Shown: positions 33,376 to 43,373, counted from the stretch's first letter. The stretch: 64,000 bases of DNA from Gaetbulibacter sp. 4G1 (GCF_002741945.1 NZ_MDVN01000018.1:141968-205967); one strand, 5' to 3'. A program made the numbers and translations. Notes: generated by a model not told the origin, from the letters alone.

Positions 33376-33894
33376 ATGACAATAAAAGATTTAAAACAAA
33401 GTGAGTTCAATGAATATTATGGTAGATATATTGACAAATTATCAAATAATATAACATTGGTTGATGGCTTTAAAGTTGGAGCAGATAACGTATTACAGTT
33501 TTTTCAATCCATTCCATCAGATAAATTAAACTATAAATATGCGGAAGGTAAATGGAGCGTTAAAGAGGTTTTTCAGCACTTAATAGATACTGAGCGTATA
33601 TTTATGCATCGTTGTTTTAGAATAGCACGCCATGACGAAACAGCACTAGCTGGTTATAACCAAAATATATACATTGAGCCTTCGAATGCAGATAATAAAA
33701 GTATTGAATCTCTTATTGAAGAATTTAAAATTGTTAGGCAAAATTCTATATTATTATTGCAAAGTTTAAAACAGGATGATTTAGAATTTATAGGTAATGC
33801 TAATAATGATGCTATGTCAGCTAGAGCTGCTGCATTTACGGTTATTGGTCATGATATTTGGCATATGGGTGTTATAAAAGAGCTCTATTTGTAA
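33376..33894 (+). CDS. DinB-fold protein
   Basis: 172 aa four-helix-bundle protein of the DinB superfamily. KYAEGKWSVKEVFQHLIDTE and the C-terminal FTVIGHDIWHMGVIKELYL carry the three His of the family metal site. Members include thiol-dependent S-transferases, among them bacillithiol transferases, which suits a genome with BshB1; this is inference. It is 12 bases downstream of the decarboxylase and likely co-transcribed. Confidence 0.9.
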   Translation: MTIKDLKQSEFNEYYGRYIDKLSNNITLVDGFKVGADNVLQFFQSIPSDKLNYKYAEGKWSVKEVFQHLIDTERIFMHRCFRIARHDETALAGYNQNIYIEPSNADNKSIESLIEEFKIVRQNSILLLQSLKQDDLEFIGNANNDAMSARAAAFTVIGHDIWHMGVIKELYL

Positions 33895-33902
33895 AAATCA
33901 AT

Positions 33903-35108
33903 TTAGGCGTTTATAATAGTAACTTTTCTTTTTACTATAATAAACACTATAAATGACAAAATACCAAAAATTGAAAACCCAATAAATAATGGTAGTACCG
34001 ATGTGGAAACAAAACCACCTATATAGTTTGCAATTGGTACTGCCATTACGGTTGAAACAAATCCGTTTATTGCCGCTCCTATACCAGCTATATGTCCAAG
34101 AGGTTGCATAGCTAAAGCTCGTAAGTTTCCAAATAAAAAACCTACTGCAAAAAATTGTAAAGCAAAAAAGGTTAATAATATAGCTATACTTGGATTTTCT
34201 CCAGAAGAGAATATAACTACATATAAAATTGATATAATAGCGTAGGCTATACAGGAAACATAAGCAATTTTCATCATGCCATATTTAACTACAAATCTGC
34301 TATTTAAAAAGGTAGCTAATCCAACAGAAATAGCTAAACTTGCAAATATATAAGGAAACATATCTGCCAAATTATATTGTTCTTGAAATATTTGTTGCGA
34401 CGTACTTAAATACACCATAAACGACCCTGTAATAAAGCCAGAAATTAATGTAAACGCTACAGCATCTTTATGTTTAAAAAATTCTTTTGTACCATCAATA
34501 AAAAGATGGCTTGTAAATTTAATACGCTTATCTTTTCCTAATGTTTCTGGCTGTCGTAGCCAAAACCAAATCATTATTAAAATACCAAAAACCAAATTAA
34601 AATAAAATACTGATTCCCAATTGTAAAGGTTAATTAAAAACTGACCTAAAGCAGGAGCTACTACAGGAACTAAAATAAAAAACATCACAACTATTGATAG
34701 TATTTTAGCCATGTAATTGCCACTATAAGAATCTCTTATCATAGATATACTCAAACTTCTGGGAGACGATAATCCAACTCCTTGCAATACTCTACCTAGA
34801 ATCATCATTTCAAAATTTTTAGTAGTAACGCAAATAATGCTAGCTATTATAAAAACTATAAACCCAATATATACAATAGGTTTTCTTCCAAAGCTGTCAG
34901 ATAATGGCCCGAAAAGAAGTTGTCCAAACCCTAAGCCTAAAAAAATCATCGTAATTAAAAGCTGATTATTGGCAGGGTTTGTAACCCCCAAAGCACTTCC
35001 TATTTCTGGTAAGGCAGGTAATAAGGCGTCTATAGATAAAGCAACAATAGACATTAATGATGCCATTAAAGCTACAAATTCAAATTTGAAAGTGTTGTTA
35101 TTTTGCAT
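33903..35108 (-). CDS. MFS multidrug exporter, Bcr/CflA type
   Basis: 401 aa inner-membrane antiporter with 12 predicted helices. Motifs: SIDALLPALPEIGSALGV, GFGQLLFGPLSDSFGRKP (MFS motif A), RVLQGVGLSSPRSLSISMIRD and APALGQFL (motif C region). Bcr/CflA transporters export drugs, sulfonamides or dipeptides. It converges on the DinB gene with eight bases between stops. Confidence 0.92.
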   Translation of the reverse strand: MQNNNTFKFEFVALMASLMSIVALSIDALLPALPEIGSALGVTNPANNQLLITMIFLGLGFGQLLFGPLSDSFGRKPIVYIGFIVFIIASIICVTTKNFEMMILGRVLQGVGLSSPRSLSISMIRDSYSGNYMAKILSIVVMFFILVPVVAPALGQFLINLYNWESVFYFNLVFGILIMIWFWLRQPETLGKDKRIKFTSHLFIDGTKEFFKHKDAVAFTLISGFITGSFMVYLSTSQQIFQEQYNLADMFPYIFASLAISVGLATFLNSRFVVKYGMMKIAYVSCIAYAIISILYVVIFSSGENPSIAILLTFFALQFFAVGFLFGNLRALAMQPLGHIAGIGAAINGFVSTVMAVPIANYIGGFVSTSVLPLFIGFSIFGILSFIVFIIVKRKVTIINA

Positions 35109-35202
35109 TGGGCAAAAATAAGTTAATTTAACGTCGTAAAAGGTTATTTTATATTAATTTGAAATATTAATATTCTTAAATTTGTTTATCAATTTAAAAG
35201 GT

Positions 35203-35649
35203 ATGGGTACAGAAACATTAATAAAAATATTTAAAAGGGATTTAGATAGGTTAAAAGGTGAAATTGAATCTTATAATGATGAAAAAAATCTTTGGGTTTT
35301 AAAAGATGGTATTAGCAATTGTGCTGGTAATTTATGTTTGCATTTAGTTGGAAACCTTAACCATTTTATTGGAGCTGAATTTGGGAAATCAGGTTATGTA
35401 AGACAAAGAGACTTAGAGTTTTCACTAAAAGATGTACCAAGAACAGAGCTAATAAAGCAAGTAAACGATGTAAAGCTTATTGTTGAGAATACTTTAAAAA
35501 CTCTAACACATGATGACTTACAAAAAGAATACTCACGTCGCGTTTTTGAAGACAAAATGACCACAGAATTTTTTTTAACACATTTAACAACGCATTTAGC
35601 GTACCATCTGGGACAAATAAATTACCATAGACGCTTATTAGATTCTTAA
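35203..35649 (+). CDS. DUF1572 / DinB-fold protein
   Basis: 148 aa four-helix protein: MGTETLIKIFKRDLDRLKGE, NCAGNLCLHLVGNLNHFIGA and THLTTHLAYHLGQINYHRRL, with His residues placed as in DinB metal sites. The frame starts at a TTG at 35182, which overlaps TAAATTTG (35177-35184), a -7 box candidate; the ATG at 35203 was therefore chosen. Second DinB-like gene in 2 kb, but in a different subfamily. Confidence 0.88.
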   Translation: MGTETLIKIFKRDLDRLKGEIESYNDEKNLWVLKDGISNCAGNLCLHLVGNLNHFIGAEFGKSGYVRQRDLEFSLKDVPRTELIKQVNDVKLIVENTLKTLTHDDLQKEYSRRVFEDKMTTEFFLTHLTTHLAYHLGQINYHRRLLDS

Positions 35650-35720
35650 ATATTTTTGTTTTTTTCAACTCAACTTTTGATATTAAAAAACTTAACTTTG
35701 TTGTTTAAACAAAACCTTTT

Positions 35721-36329
35721 ATGTCTTTTAAAAAATTAATTGAACCATTAGCAGATACTATTAGTAATAAAGGGTTTGAAGAACCTTTACCGCTTCAAAA
35801 ACAAATCTTATCTAAAATAAAAGGAGGCGCAAGTTTATTTGCAATAGCACCAGATGGAAAAGGTAAAACTACAAGTATTGTAATTAGTGTTATACAGAAA
35901 CTAAAAACGGCTTTTGAAGATGCCCCACGAGCGTTAATTTTTGTAAAAGACAAACAGGCTGCACAAGATTTAGAAAGGGTGTTTAACGATTTTAAAAGAG
36001 GAACAGATTTACGAGTGTATTGTGCATATGATGAGTATGATATTGATTCACAACGGGATGAAATTTATATAGGAACCGATATTGTAATTGCAACACCAAA
36101 GCGGTTGAATAAGTTATTTTACATGAATGGGATTAATTTGAATAAACTGCAAATGTTTATTGTTGAAGATGCCGATTTTTTATTTAGAAATAATAATCTG
36201 TCAGAAGTTACCAGAACACCAGAAAGTATTGGTAAATGCCAATACCTTATTTTTGCTTCTAAGTTTGATGCGCGTTTTGAGCGTTGGCAAGACTCCTTTA
36301 TGTATAACGCTCAAGTTGTTAAACTTTAA
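35721..36329 (+). CDS. single-domain DEAD-box-like ATPase
   Basis: 202 aa corresponding only to the first RecA domain of a DEAD-box RNA helicase. Q-motif region GFEEPLPLQKQIL, Walker A APDGKGKTT (43-51), motif Ib ATPKR (124-128) and a Walker B reading VEDAD (148-152) where DEAD is expected. Motif III SAT appears as FAS. The second RecA domain is missing: the stop is followed by non-coding DNA with no further helicase sequence. It might be a regulator or an RNA-binding ATPase rather than a helicase. TAACTTTG at 35693-35700 is a -7 box candidate. Confidence 0.85.
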   Translation: MSFKKLIEPLADTISNKGFEEPLPLQKQILSKIKGGASLFAIAPDGKGKTTSIVISVIQKLKTAFEDAPRALIFVKDKQAAQDLERVFNDFKRGTDLRVYCAYDEYDIDSQRDEIYIGTDIVIATPKRLNKLFYMNGINLNKLQMFIVEDADFLFRNNNLSEVTRTPESIGKCQYLIFASKFDARFERWQDSFMYNAQVVKL

Positions 36330-36358
36330 GCATTTTCGTTAAACCCATCTTAAAGTTT
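36321..36358 (+). terminator. hairpin at the end of the DEAD-box-like gene
   Basis: AAACTTTAAG (36321-36330) and CTTAAAGTTT (36349-36358) are perfect ten-base arms with an 18-base loop. The left arm includes the stop codon. The T tract after the hairpin is poor, so termination is only possible. Confidence 0.4.
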
Positions 36359-36413
36359 TAGGGCATTCTTAATTTGATGCCTACTTTTATCATTCAACTA
36401 AATCATTCCAAAA

Positions 36414-37502
36414 ATGAATTTTAAAAAAATTAGTATTCTGTGCTTAACATTGTCTTTAATTTACAATAGTAATGCACAAGATGTTTCTTTTGAAGATTAT
36501 AATCCAACATCAACACTTGTAGTACCGGGGAAAGTTATTAAAAAAGCAAAATTCCCATTCATTGATATACATGGTCATCAATACAGAATGCCAACACAAA
36601 ATTTAACTCCAGTTATTGCAGCAATGGACACCTTGAATATGGGAATTATGGTGAATTTAAGTGGTCGTTCTGGTGAAGATTTACAGAAATCTGTAAAGAA
36701 TATTGCAGATCATTACCCAAATCGGTTTGTTGTTTTTGCTAATATTAATTTTAATGGAGCAGGGGCAGATGGTTGGATTGAAGAAAAAGTTAATCAGTTA
36801 AAAGAAGATGTGAAAAATGGTGCACGAGGACTAAAAGTATACAAAAGCCTAGGTATGTATAATAAAGATGTTAATGGAGATAGATTGGCTATTGATGATG
36901 AACGATTAAATCCTATTTGGGAGGCTTGTGGAGATTTAGGAATTCCAGTATTAATTCACTCAGCGGACCCTAAATCTTTTTGGGATGAATTTGATATAGA
37001 TAACGAACGTTGGTTAGAACTTAAAACACACCCGCGAAGAAAACGTAGTGTAACAGATCCGGCGCCTTGGGAACAAATTATTGCTGAACAACACCATATG
37101 TTTAAAAATCACCCGAAAACTATATTTATAAATGCGCATATGGGTTGGTATGCAAATAACTTAGGAAAACTAGGAAAGTTACTTGATGAGATCCCAAATA
37201 TGAATGTTGGTATTGGAGCTATTATTGCCGAATTGGGTAGACAACCTCGATTTGCAAAAGCTTTTTTTATAAAATATCAAGATAGAATTCTTTTTGGAAA
37301 AGATAGTTGGAAGCCAGAAGAGTTTCCAACTTATTTTAGAGTTTTAGAAAGTAACGATGAGTATTTTCCATATCACAAAAAATACCACGCATTTTGGGCA
37401 ATGTATGGTTTAGATTTACCAGATGAAGTTCTTAAAAAAGTATATTATAAAAATGCACTACGCATTGTTCCGGGTTTAGATAAAAGTTTATTTCCAAATT
37501 AA
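36414..37502 (+). CDS. secreted amidohydrolase
   Basis: 362 aa TIM-barrel metal hydrolase of the amidohydrolase-2 group with a signal peptide (MNFKKISILCLTLSLIYNSNAQ). Metal ligands are seen in FIDIHGHQYR, IPVLIHSADP, FINAHMGWYA and ILFGKDSW. Members act on decarboxylation or hydrolysis of ring or lactone substrates; the substrate here is unknown. A single gene with no recognisable partners. Confidence 0.9.
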   Translation: MNFKKISILCLTLSLIYNSNAQDVSFEDYNPTSTLVVPGKVIKKAKFPFIDIHGHQYRMPTQNLTPVIAAMDTLNMGIMVNLSGRSGEDLQKSVKNIADHYPNRFVVFANINFNGAGADGWIEEKVNQLKEDVKNGARGLKVYKSLGMYNKDVNGDRLAIDDERLNPIWEACGDLGIPVLIHSADPKSFWDEFDIDNERWLELKTHPRRKRSVTDPAPWEQIIAEQHHMFKNHPKTIFINAHMGWYANNLGKLGKLLDEIPNMNVGIGAIIAELGRQPRFAKAFFIKYQDRILFGKDSWKPEEFPTYFRVLESNDEYFPYHKKYHAFWAMYGLDLPDEVLKKVYYKNALRIVPGLDKSLFPN

Positions 37503-37589
37503 AACTTATTAAATACTTAGTATGGGGTATTTATTATTGAGATTTAATTGCTTAATTTTAAGAAGATTAATAATTTAAGTTTAAATACC

Positions 37590-38222
37590 ATGCGCTTTAG
37601 AATTCAAGAACGATATACAGCAGATGATAGAATATTTTTGATTGTAGAAATTATCATCACTTTTATATGCATGTTTATTCCGCTTATCTTATTTTTAATA
37701 GATAAACAAGTAAGACCAAGTATAAGTGCCTACGTAGATATGAAGGATAGCTATATTTTTGGATTATTATTTGGTATTGCAGGAATGACGTTTTTGCTTA
37801 ATGGTGCTTTATATTTTAAAGTTGAGAATGATGAAAAGAGAAAGCCCCAACTTAAATCAATATCTGTTTTGAATCAATCTATTTATGATAAGAAACGAAT
37901 TGGGAAATGGTATAATGTGGTTTTTGGTATTTCACTTATTGGAATAGCTGTTTTTCACTATAATAGAAATATATCTGAATACATTCATATAGCTTTTGCT
38001 TTAATATTTTTTGTTGGAAGTGCGATAGTTATCTTTTTTATTCATGATCCCGAGGATAAGTGGAAAAGTAGAATTTTAGCAATAGTATCTGTTGCATGTT
38101 TAGCAATATCATTTTTTACTAATGGAAGCTTTATTTCCTTATTTTGGGCAGAAACTATTGCGCTAATTATTATTGCAATACATTATATATTAGAATCTTA
38201 TAGAATCTGTTTGGAATTTTAA
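37590..38222 (+). CDS. integral membrane protein of unknown function
   Basis: 210 aa with six predicted membrane helices: IFLIVEIIITFICMFIPLIL, YIFGLLFGIAGMTFLLNGAL, VVFGISLIGIAVFHY, IHIAFALIFFVGSAIVIFFI and two near the C-terminus. No family recognised. The frame begins at a TTG at 37548; the ATG at 37590 (MRFRIQERYTADDR) is a better start. Confidence 0.68.
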   Translation: MRFRIQERYTADDRIFLIVEIIITFICMFIPLILFLIDKQVRPSISAYVDMKDSYIFGLLFGIAGMTFLLNGALYFKVENDEKRKPQLKSISVLNQSIYDKKRIGKWYNVVFGISLIGIAVFHYNRNISEYIHIAFALIFFVGSAIVIFFIHDPEDKWKSRILAIVSVACLAISFFTNGSFISLFWAETIALIIIAIHYILESYRICLEF

Positions 38223-38323
38223 GTCATTTGTTGAAGAAAATTCCTATTTTTACTTCTTACTTAGTATACTATCAAATGTTTTAATGAAATACTAAATTGT
38301 ATAGTTTTAAAAACATCTAAGAA

Positions 38324-39754
38324 ATGAATGATTTTTACGAAGATTGGGGATATGTCTCTAACCCTTTTATCACTTCACCTTTAACTGCTGGGGAAAAAGG
38401 GTCAGAGTTATTAATAGGTAGAGAAAAGGAAAAGCGAAAACTTGTAAATAGGCTTAAATCAGATTCAGGAATTGTAACAATCGAAGGAGCAAACGGAATT
38501 GGTAAAACAAGCATTGTAAATGTTGCTTCTTATGAGTTATTTGAGGATAGTTTGAAACAGAAATCAAAAAAAATTTTTATACCATGTAAAGATCATTTTC
38601 AATTGTCTGCTAATTGTGATGTAAATGAATTTATAGATAGCATTTACTTTTCTATCGCTCAAACAATATTAGATAAATCTGAATATTTCAAAACTCATTT
38701 ACGTTTGTCAGCTAGTTTAGAAACATGGCTTAATGCTCCTGAAATAGAGACTATTCAGGCTCAAGTAGCTGGGTTTGGATTTGGTCATAATAGCTCATTG
38801 AATACATCTGAAGGATATTCTAAAAGTGGTTTTAAAAAGGAAATAAAGGATTGCCTCAAGAGTTTGTTTCCTTCTAAAGATTTTGGTTTTATGATTTGTA
38901 TGATTGATAACTTAGAATTACTAAAATCCTCAGATAAAGCAAAAGAAGTTTTAGAAGTTTTAAGAGATGAATTGTTTACTATAAAAGGTGTTAAATGGAT
39001 ATTTTCTGGATCACATGGTATTATTAGAAGCTTAGTTAGCTCTTCAAGGTTATCTGGCTTTTTGCTTAAACCAATAGTTTTGGATGAAGTCAAGAGTATA
39101 TATGTACCTAAATTATTGACGTCAAGAATTAATTCTTTTAAGTCTCATATTGATGATATTCCTTATGCACCTTTTACAGATGAAGACTTTGTTTCTCTAT
39201 ACTCTAATTTGGATGGAAATTTAAGAGAAGTTTTTACAAAAATTTCTTCCTATTGTTTAGATGTTTATGAGAGTGATAGAGAACCAGATTTCCCTGCTCA
39301 GAAAAATAAGAGGTTTGAAAAATGGCTTAGTGAAGAAAGGTATCAAACTATTGCATCAGTTAGAGATGTAGCTGATTCTAGAAGCTTGAAATTATTAAAA
39401 TTAATAATAAAAAGAGATGGAAATATTACGAAATCGAAGTTAAAAAAACTTGATTTTGAAAATATAAAAGCTGTTCTTGAAAGTATCGATCAGTTAGAAT
39501 CAGCTGGTTTAGTTTCAAAAATGGTATATCAACTTAATGAGTTGGAAAGATTAAACAGTTCTTACGGAGAATATAAGATTAGCGAAGGGCAACTTTTAGG
39601 TTCTTCTGAAAAAACTGAATTAAAGGAAGCAACAGATGATATTTTAAAAAAAATCGATCAAAAAGCGAAGAATGTTATTAATGGAAGTTTAAATAATGTA
39701 CTGAGAAATATTCTAGTTTTGCCAAAAGGTTATTTTATCTACAATAAATTGTAA
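38324..39754 (+). CDS. orphan AAA/STAND-type ATPase with winged-helix C-terminus
   Basis: 476 aa, cytoplasmic. The N-terminus has a DWGYVSNPF segment and GREKEKRKLVNRL, then Walker A GANGIGKTS (55-63), Walker B GFMICMIDNLEL (188-199) and a sensor-1-like WIFSGSHGIIR. After about residue 340 come helices resembling a winged helix (LIIKRDGNITKSKLKKLDF). This order is like Orc1/Cdc6-type and STAND NTPases, and like ATPases attached to transposition or defence modules, but no partner gene is present. Function unknown; the nearby DEAD-like and membrane genes make this an accessory-looking stretch. Confidence 0.75.
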   Translation: MNDFYEDWGYVSNPFITSPLTAGEKGSELLIGREKEKRKLVNRLKSDSGIVTIEGANGIGKTSIVNVASYELFEDSLKQKSKKIFIPCKDHFQLSANCDVNEFIDSIYFSIAQTILDKSEYFKTHLRLSASLETWLNAPEIETIQAQVAGFGFGHNSSLNTSEGYSKSGFKKEIKDCLKSLFPSKDFGFMICMIDNLELLKSSDKAKEVLEVLRDELFTIKGVKWIFSGSHGIIRSLVSSSRLSGFLLKPIVLDEVKSIYVPKLLTSRINSFKSHIDDIPYAPFTDEDFVSLYSNLDGNLREVFTKISSYCLDVYESDREPDFPAQKNKRFEKWLSEERYQTIASVRDVADSRSLKLLKLIIKRDGNITKSKLKKLDFENIKAVLESIDQLESAGLVSKMVYQLNELERLNSSYGEYKISEGQLLGSSEKTELKEATDDILKKIDQKAKNVINGSLNNVLRNILVLPKGYFIYNKL

Positions 39755-39764
39755 TATATATATA

Positions 39765-41315
39765 TTACAAGGGAATATTTCCATGTTTCCGTTTTGGAGT
39801 ATCTACTACTTTGTCTTCAAGCATAGAAAATGCTTTTATAAGTTTACGTCGTGTATTTTTAGGTAAAATAACTTCATCTATAAACCCTCGCTGTGCTGCA
39901 CGATACGGGTTTGCAAATTTTTCGGCGTATTCAGTTTCTTTTTCAGCTAATTTTTCAGCAGGATCATCTGCGGCTGCAATCTCTCTTCTAAATATAATCT
40001 CACTAGCTCCTTTAGCTCCCATAACGGCTATTTCTGCTCCTGGCCATGCAAAGTTTAAGTCGGCACCAATATGTTTAGAATTCATAACATCGTAAGCACC
40101 GCCATAAGCTTTTCTGGTAATTACCGTAACTCTTGGCACGGTGGCTTCGCTTAGTGCATACAATAGTTTAGCACCATGAACTATAATACCATTCCATTCT
40201 TGATCGGTTCCAGGTAAAAACCCTGGTACATCTACTAAAACTAGTAATGGAATATTAAAACAGTCGCAAAAACGTGTAAACCGAGCCGCTTTAGTAGAGC
40301 TTTTTACTCCTAATACACCAGCTAAAAATTGAGGCTGATTAGCAATTATTCCAACACTTCGCCCTCCTAAGCGAGCAAATCCAACAATAATATTTTCTGC
40401 ATAGTCTTTATGAATTTCATAGAAAGAATCTTCATCTATAATGCCAGAGATAACCTCATGCATGTCATAAGGTTTATTTGGATTATCGGGAACTATATCA
40501 GATAAAACATCTCTTATTTCATCTTTGAGTTTAAAGTCTAATTTTTCAGTAGTCTCTGTATTATTTTGTGGTAAGTAGCTTAAAAGCTTTTTTAAATCTT
40601 CAAGACATTCAATATCATTTGCTGAAGTTTTGTGCGCAACACCAGATTTTGATGCATGGGTGAATGCTCCTCCTAATTCTTCGCTTGTAACTTCTTCGTT
40701 GGTAACTGTTTTTACTACATTGGGGCCTGTTACAAACATGTAACTAGTATTTTCTACCATCATTGTAAAATCTGTCATGGCAGGAGAATATACAGCACCG
40801 CCTGCACAAGGTCCCATAATAGCTGAGATTTGTGGAATGACTCCAGATGCTTGAACATTTCTATAAAAAATATCGGCATAACCGCCTAAAGACCTCACAC
40901 CTTCTTGAATACGTGCGCCACCAGAATCGTTTAAACCAATAATTGGAGCTCCAACTTTTACTGCTAAATCCATAATCTTACAAATTTTTTCAGCGTGTGT
41001 TTCGGATAATGCTCCACCAAAAACCGTAAAATCTTGAGCGTATACATATACTAATCTACCATTTACAGTACCATAACCAGTAATTACCCCATCACCAAAA
41101 TAGATTTCTTTTTCCATCCCAAAATCGGTTGTTCTATGAGTTACCAGCATACCAATTTCTTCAAAAGAACCATCATCCATTAAATAATTAACTCGCTCTC
41201 TGGCTGTTAATTTTTTCTTTGCATGTTGTTTGTCAATGCGTTTTTGTCCACCTCCTAAATGTGCTAAAGCAATACGTTCATTGAGTTTGTTTAGTTTATT
41301 TTCTTTTGAGCTCAT
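39765..41315 (-). CDS. pccB: acyl-CoA carboxylase beta subunit (carboxyltransferase)
   Basis: 516 aa carboxyltransferase of the propionyl-CoA carboxylase type, transferring CO2 from biotin to acyl-CoA. Motifs: [66 protein letters not shown] and [12 protein letters not shown]. Propionyl-CoA is the more likely substrate, but acetyl-CoA or methylcrotonyl-CoA cannot be excluded. Last gene of a three-gene operon with accB and accC. Confidence 0.92.
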   Translation of the reverse strand: MSSKENKLNKLNERIALAHLGGGQKRIDKQHAKKKLTARERVNYLMDDGSFEEIGMLVTHRTTDFGMEKEIYFGDGVITGYGTVNGRLVYVYAQDFTVFGGALSETHAEKICKIMDLAVKVGAPIIGLNDSGGARIQEGVRSLGGYADIFYRNVQASGVIPQISAIMGPCAGGAVYSPAMTDFTMMVENTSYMFVTGPNVVKTVTNEEVTSEELGGAFTHASKSGVAHKTSANDIECLEDLKKLLSYLPQNNTETTEKLDFKLKDEIRDVLSDIVPDNPNKPYDMHEVISGIIDEDSFYEIHKDYAENIIVGFARLGGRSVGIIANQPQFLAGVLGVKSSTKAARFTRFCDCFNIPLLVLVDVPGFLPGTDQEWNGIIVHGAKLLYALSEATVPRVTVITRKAYGGAYDVMNSKHIGADLNFAWPGAEIAVMGAKGASEIIFRREIAAADDPAEKLAEKETEYAEKFANPYRAAQRGFIDEVILPKNTRRKLIKAFSMLEDKVVDTPKRKHGNIPL

Positions 41316-41370
41316 ATCTTTTTTTGCTAAGTCGCAAAGTTGCGAAGTTTAATGGTTTAATTTTATTAAC

Positions 41371-42810
41371 TTATTTAGGTAATCGTAATAAGCTTTGATC
41401 TTTTATATATTGTTTTACAGCAATAAGAGCTGCAATTTTCGCTTCGTTTTCCGTTTCTTTTTGTAAAGCTTCTGGTGAATAATAATTCTTTACAAAATGT
41501 GTGTCAAAATTTCCAGAACGGAAAGCATCATGATTACAAACGTATTTCCCAAATGGGAGTGTGGTTTGAACCCCTTCAACATGATAGTTTTCAATGGCTT
41601 TTATCATAAGTTGAATGGCTTCATCTCTAGTGTTTCCATAGGTAATTAATTTTGAAAGCATCGGGTCGTAATAAATTGGAATATCCATACCTTCTTCAAA
41701 ACCATTATCTACACGAATGTTTTTTCCAACCGGGAGTTTATATACATCTAAGTGCCCAACACTTGGTAAGAAACTGTTTAACGGGTCTTCAGCGTAAACA
41801 CGTAATTCTAAAGCATGTCCGTTAATTTTTAAATCTTCTTGTTTTACTTGAAGTGCTTCATCACGAGCTACTCGAATTTGAAGTTCAACTAAATCTACAC
41901 CAGAAATTAATTCGGTAACAGGATGTTCTACTTGTAGTCTTGTATTCATTTCTAAAAAGTAGAAATTATGTTCAGCATCTAATAAAAACTCGACAGTTCC
42001 AGCGCCTAAATAATCGCAAGATTTTGCAACATTAATAGCCGCTTGACCCATTTTTTCACGTAACTCGGGAGTTAAAACACAAGAAGGAGCTTCTTCAACC
42101 ACTTTTTGATGACGCCGTTGAATACTGCATTCTCGCTCAAAGAAATGCAATACATTACCATGACTATCTGCCATGACTTGAATTTCTATATGTCGAGGAG
42201 AAGTAACATATTTTTCAACAAAAACAGAACCATCACCAAAAGCAGAAGTAGCTTCACTTATTGCGCGTTTCATTTGTTCTTCAACATCTTTTTCTTGATC
42301 TACAACACGCATGCCTTTACCGCCGCCGCCAGCTGCTGCTTTAATAAGAATTGGGAACCCTATCTGTTTTGCAATTTCAACCGCTTCAATTGGGTTTGTA
42401 ATAGCTCTGTCAACACCAGGAACCATAGGAATATCGTAATCTTTTACAGCGTCTTTAGCGGCAAGTTTGTCGCCCATCATCTTTATGGCTTTTGAACGTG
42501 GACCAATAAAAATGATGTTATTTTTTTCGGCAAGTTCAGCAAAATCTGCATTTTCACTTAAAAAACCATAACCTGGATGAATGGCATCTACCTGCAATTG
42601 CTTAGCAACTTTAATAATTTTATCGCCTCTTAAATAGGATTGGCTTGAAGGAGGTTCTCCAATACAAACGGCTTCATCTGCAAATTTTACATGCGGCGCA
42701 TTTCTATCTGCAGTAGAAAACACTGCTACCGTTTTTATGCCCATTTTTTGAGCCGTTTTCATAACTCTAATAGCTATTTCACCTCTGTTTGCAATTAATA
42801 TTTTTTTCAT
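41371..42810 (-). CDS. accC: biotin carboxylase subunit of acyl-CoA carboxylase
   Basis: 479 aa ATP-grasp enzyme that carboxylates biotin on the carrier subunit. N-terminal ILIANRGEIAIRVMKTAQKMG, ATP-binding KAAAGGGGKGMRVV, QRRHQKVVEEAPS and catalytic FLEMNTRLQVEHPVTE are all intact. The family length is about 450 aa; the C-terminal 25 residues are extra. The start lies three bases after accB, so the subunits are translated from one message. Confidence 0.94.
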   Translation of the reverse strand: MKKILIANRGEIAIRVMKTAQKMGIKTVAVFSTADRNAPHVKFADEAVCIGEPPSSQSYLRGDKIIKVAKQLQVDAIHPGYGFLSENADFAELAEKNNIIFIGPRSKAIKMMGDKLAAKDAVKDYDIPMVPGVDRAITNPIEAVEIAKQIGFPILIKAAAGGGGKGMRVVDQEKDVEEQMKRAISEATSAFGDGSVFVEKYVTSPRHIEIQVMADSHGNVLHFFERECSIQRRHQKVVEEAPSCVLTPELREKMGQAAINVAKSCDYLGAGTVEFLLDAEHNFYFLEMNTRLQVEHPVTELISGVDLVELQIRVARDEALQVKQEDLKINGHALELRVYAEDPLNSFLPSVGHLDVYKLPVGKNIRVDNGFEEGMDIPIYYDPMLSKLITYGNTRDEAIQLMIKAIENYHVEGVQTTLPFGKYVCNHDAFRSGNFDTHFVKNYYSPEALQKETENEAKIAALIAVKQYIKDQSLLRLPK

Positions 42811-42813
42811 AGT

Positions 42814-43299
42814 CTATTGAAATTCAATTAACAACTGATTTTTTTCTACAGCATCACCTTTGTTTACTGAAATAGATTTAATAACACCATCTCTGGGAGA
42901 TGTAATAATATTTTCCATTTTCATGGCTTCAAGAATTAATAATGTATCATTTTCTTTAACTTCTTGATTAACTTTAATTGCAATATCTAAAATTAAACCA
43001 GGCATAGGGGCCTTTATAGAATCGACATGTTTAGCTGAACCAATTTCAAACCCCATATCTTTAATTAAAAGGTCTAAGTTATTGAAAATGCTAACGTTAT
43101 AAGTATTGTTGTTAACTTTTACTTTGTACGATTTTGTATTTAAATCTGCATTAACCATTTCAGATTTATAAGATTTGTTTTGCTGAAGAACATGATATTC
43201 AGTTTCTGAAACTTGCAAAGCATCTAGAGTAGATAGATCTTCGTCTTTAATTTCAAAATCGAAAGTATTATTTACGTTGGCTTTAAAAATATTACTCAT
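42814..43299 (-). CDS. accB: biotin carboxyl carrier protein subunit
   Basis: 161 aa. The C-terminal biotinyl domain (about 94-161) begins IKAPMPGLI and carries the biotinylation motif LEAMKMEN with Lys127. The N-terminal part (1-90) reads as a separate beta domain, seen in carriers of propionyl-CoA carboxylases. First gene of the accB-accC-pccB operon. An inverted repeat at 43346-43373 lies 47 bases upstream and could be an operator. Confidence 0.9.
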   Translation of the reverse strand: MSNIFKANVNNTFDFEIKDEDLSTLDALQVSETEYHVLQQNKSYKSEMVNADLNTKSYKVKVNNNTYNVSIFNNLDLLIKDMGFEIGSAKHVDSIKAPMPGLILDIAIKVNQEVKENDTLLILEAMKMENIITSPRDGVIKSISVNKGDAVEKNQLLIEFQ

Positions 43300-43345
43300 A
43301 AGCGTTGTAATTTAGTTCGTAGTAAATATAATTATAATGTACGTG

Positions 43346-43373
43346 AATTGATTCTTATTTTTAGGAATCAATT
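43346..43373. promoter_or_regulatory. inverted repeat upstream of the acyl-CoA carboxylase operon
   Basis: AATTGATTC (43346-43354) and GAATCAATT (43365-43373) are perfect nine-base arms with a ten-base loop. It may be an operator for accB or the end of the prsW transcript; no T tract follows on the minus strand, which favours the first. Confidence 0.4.
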
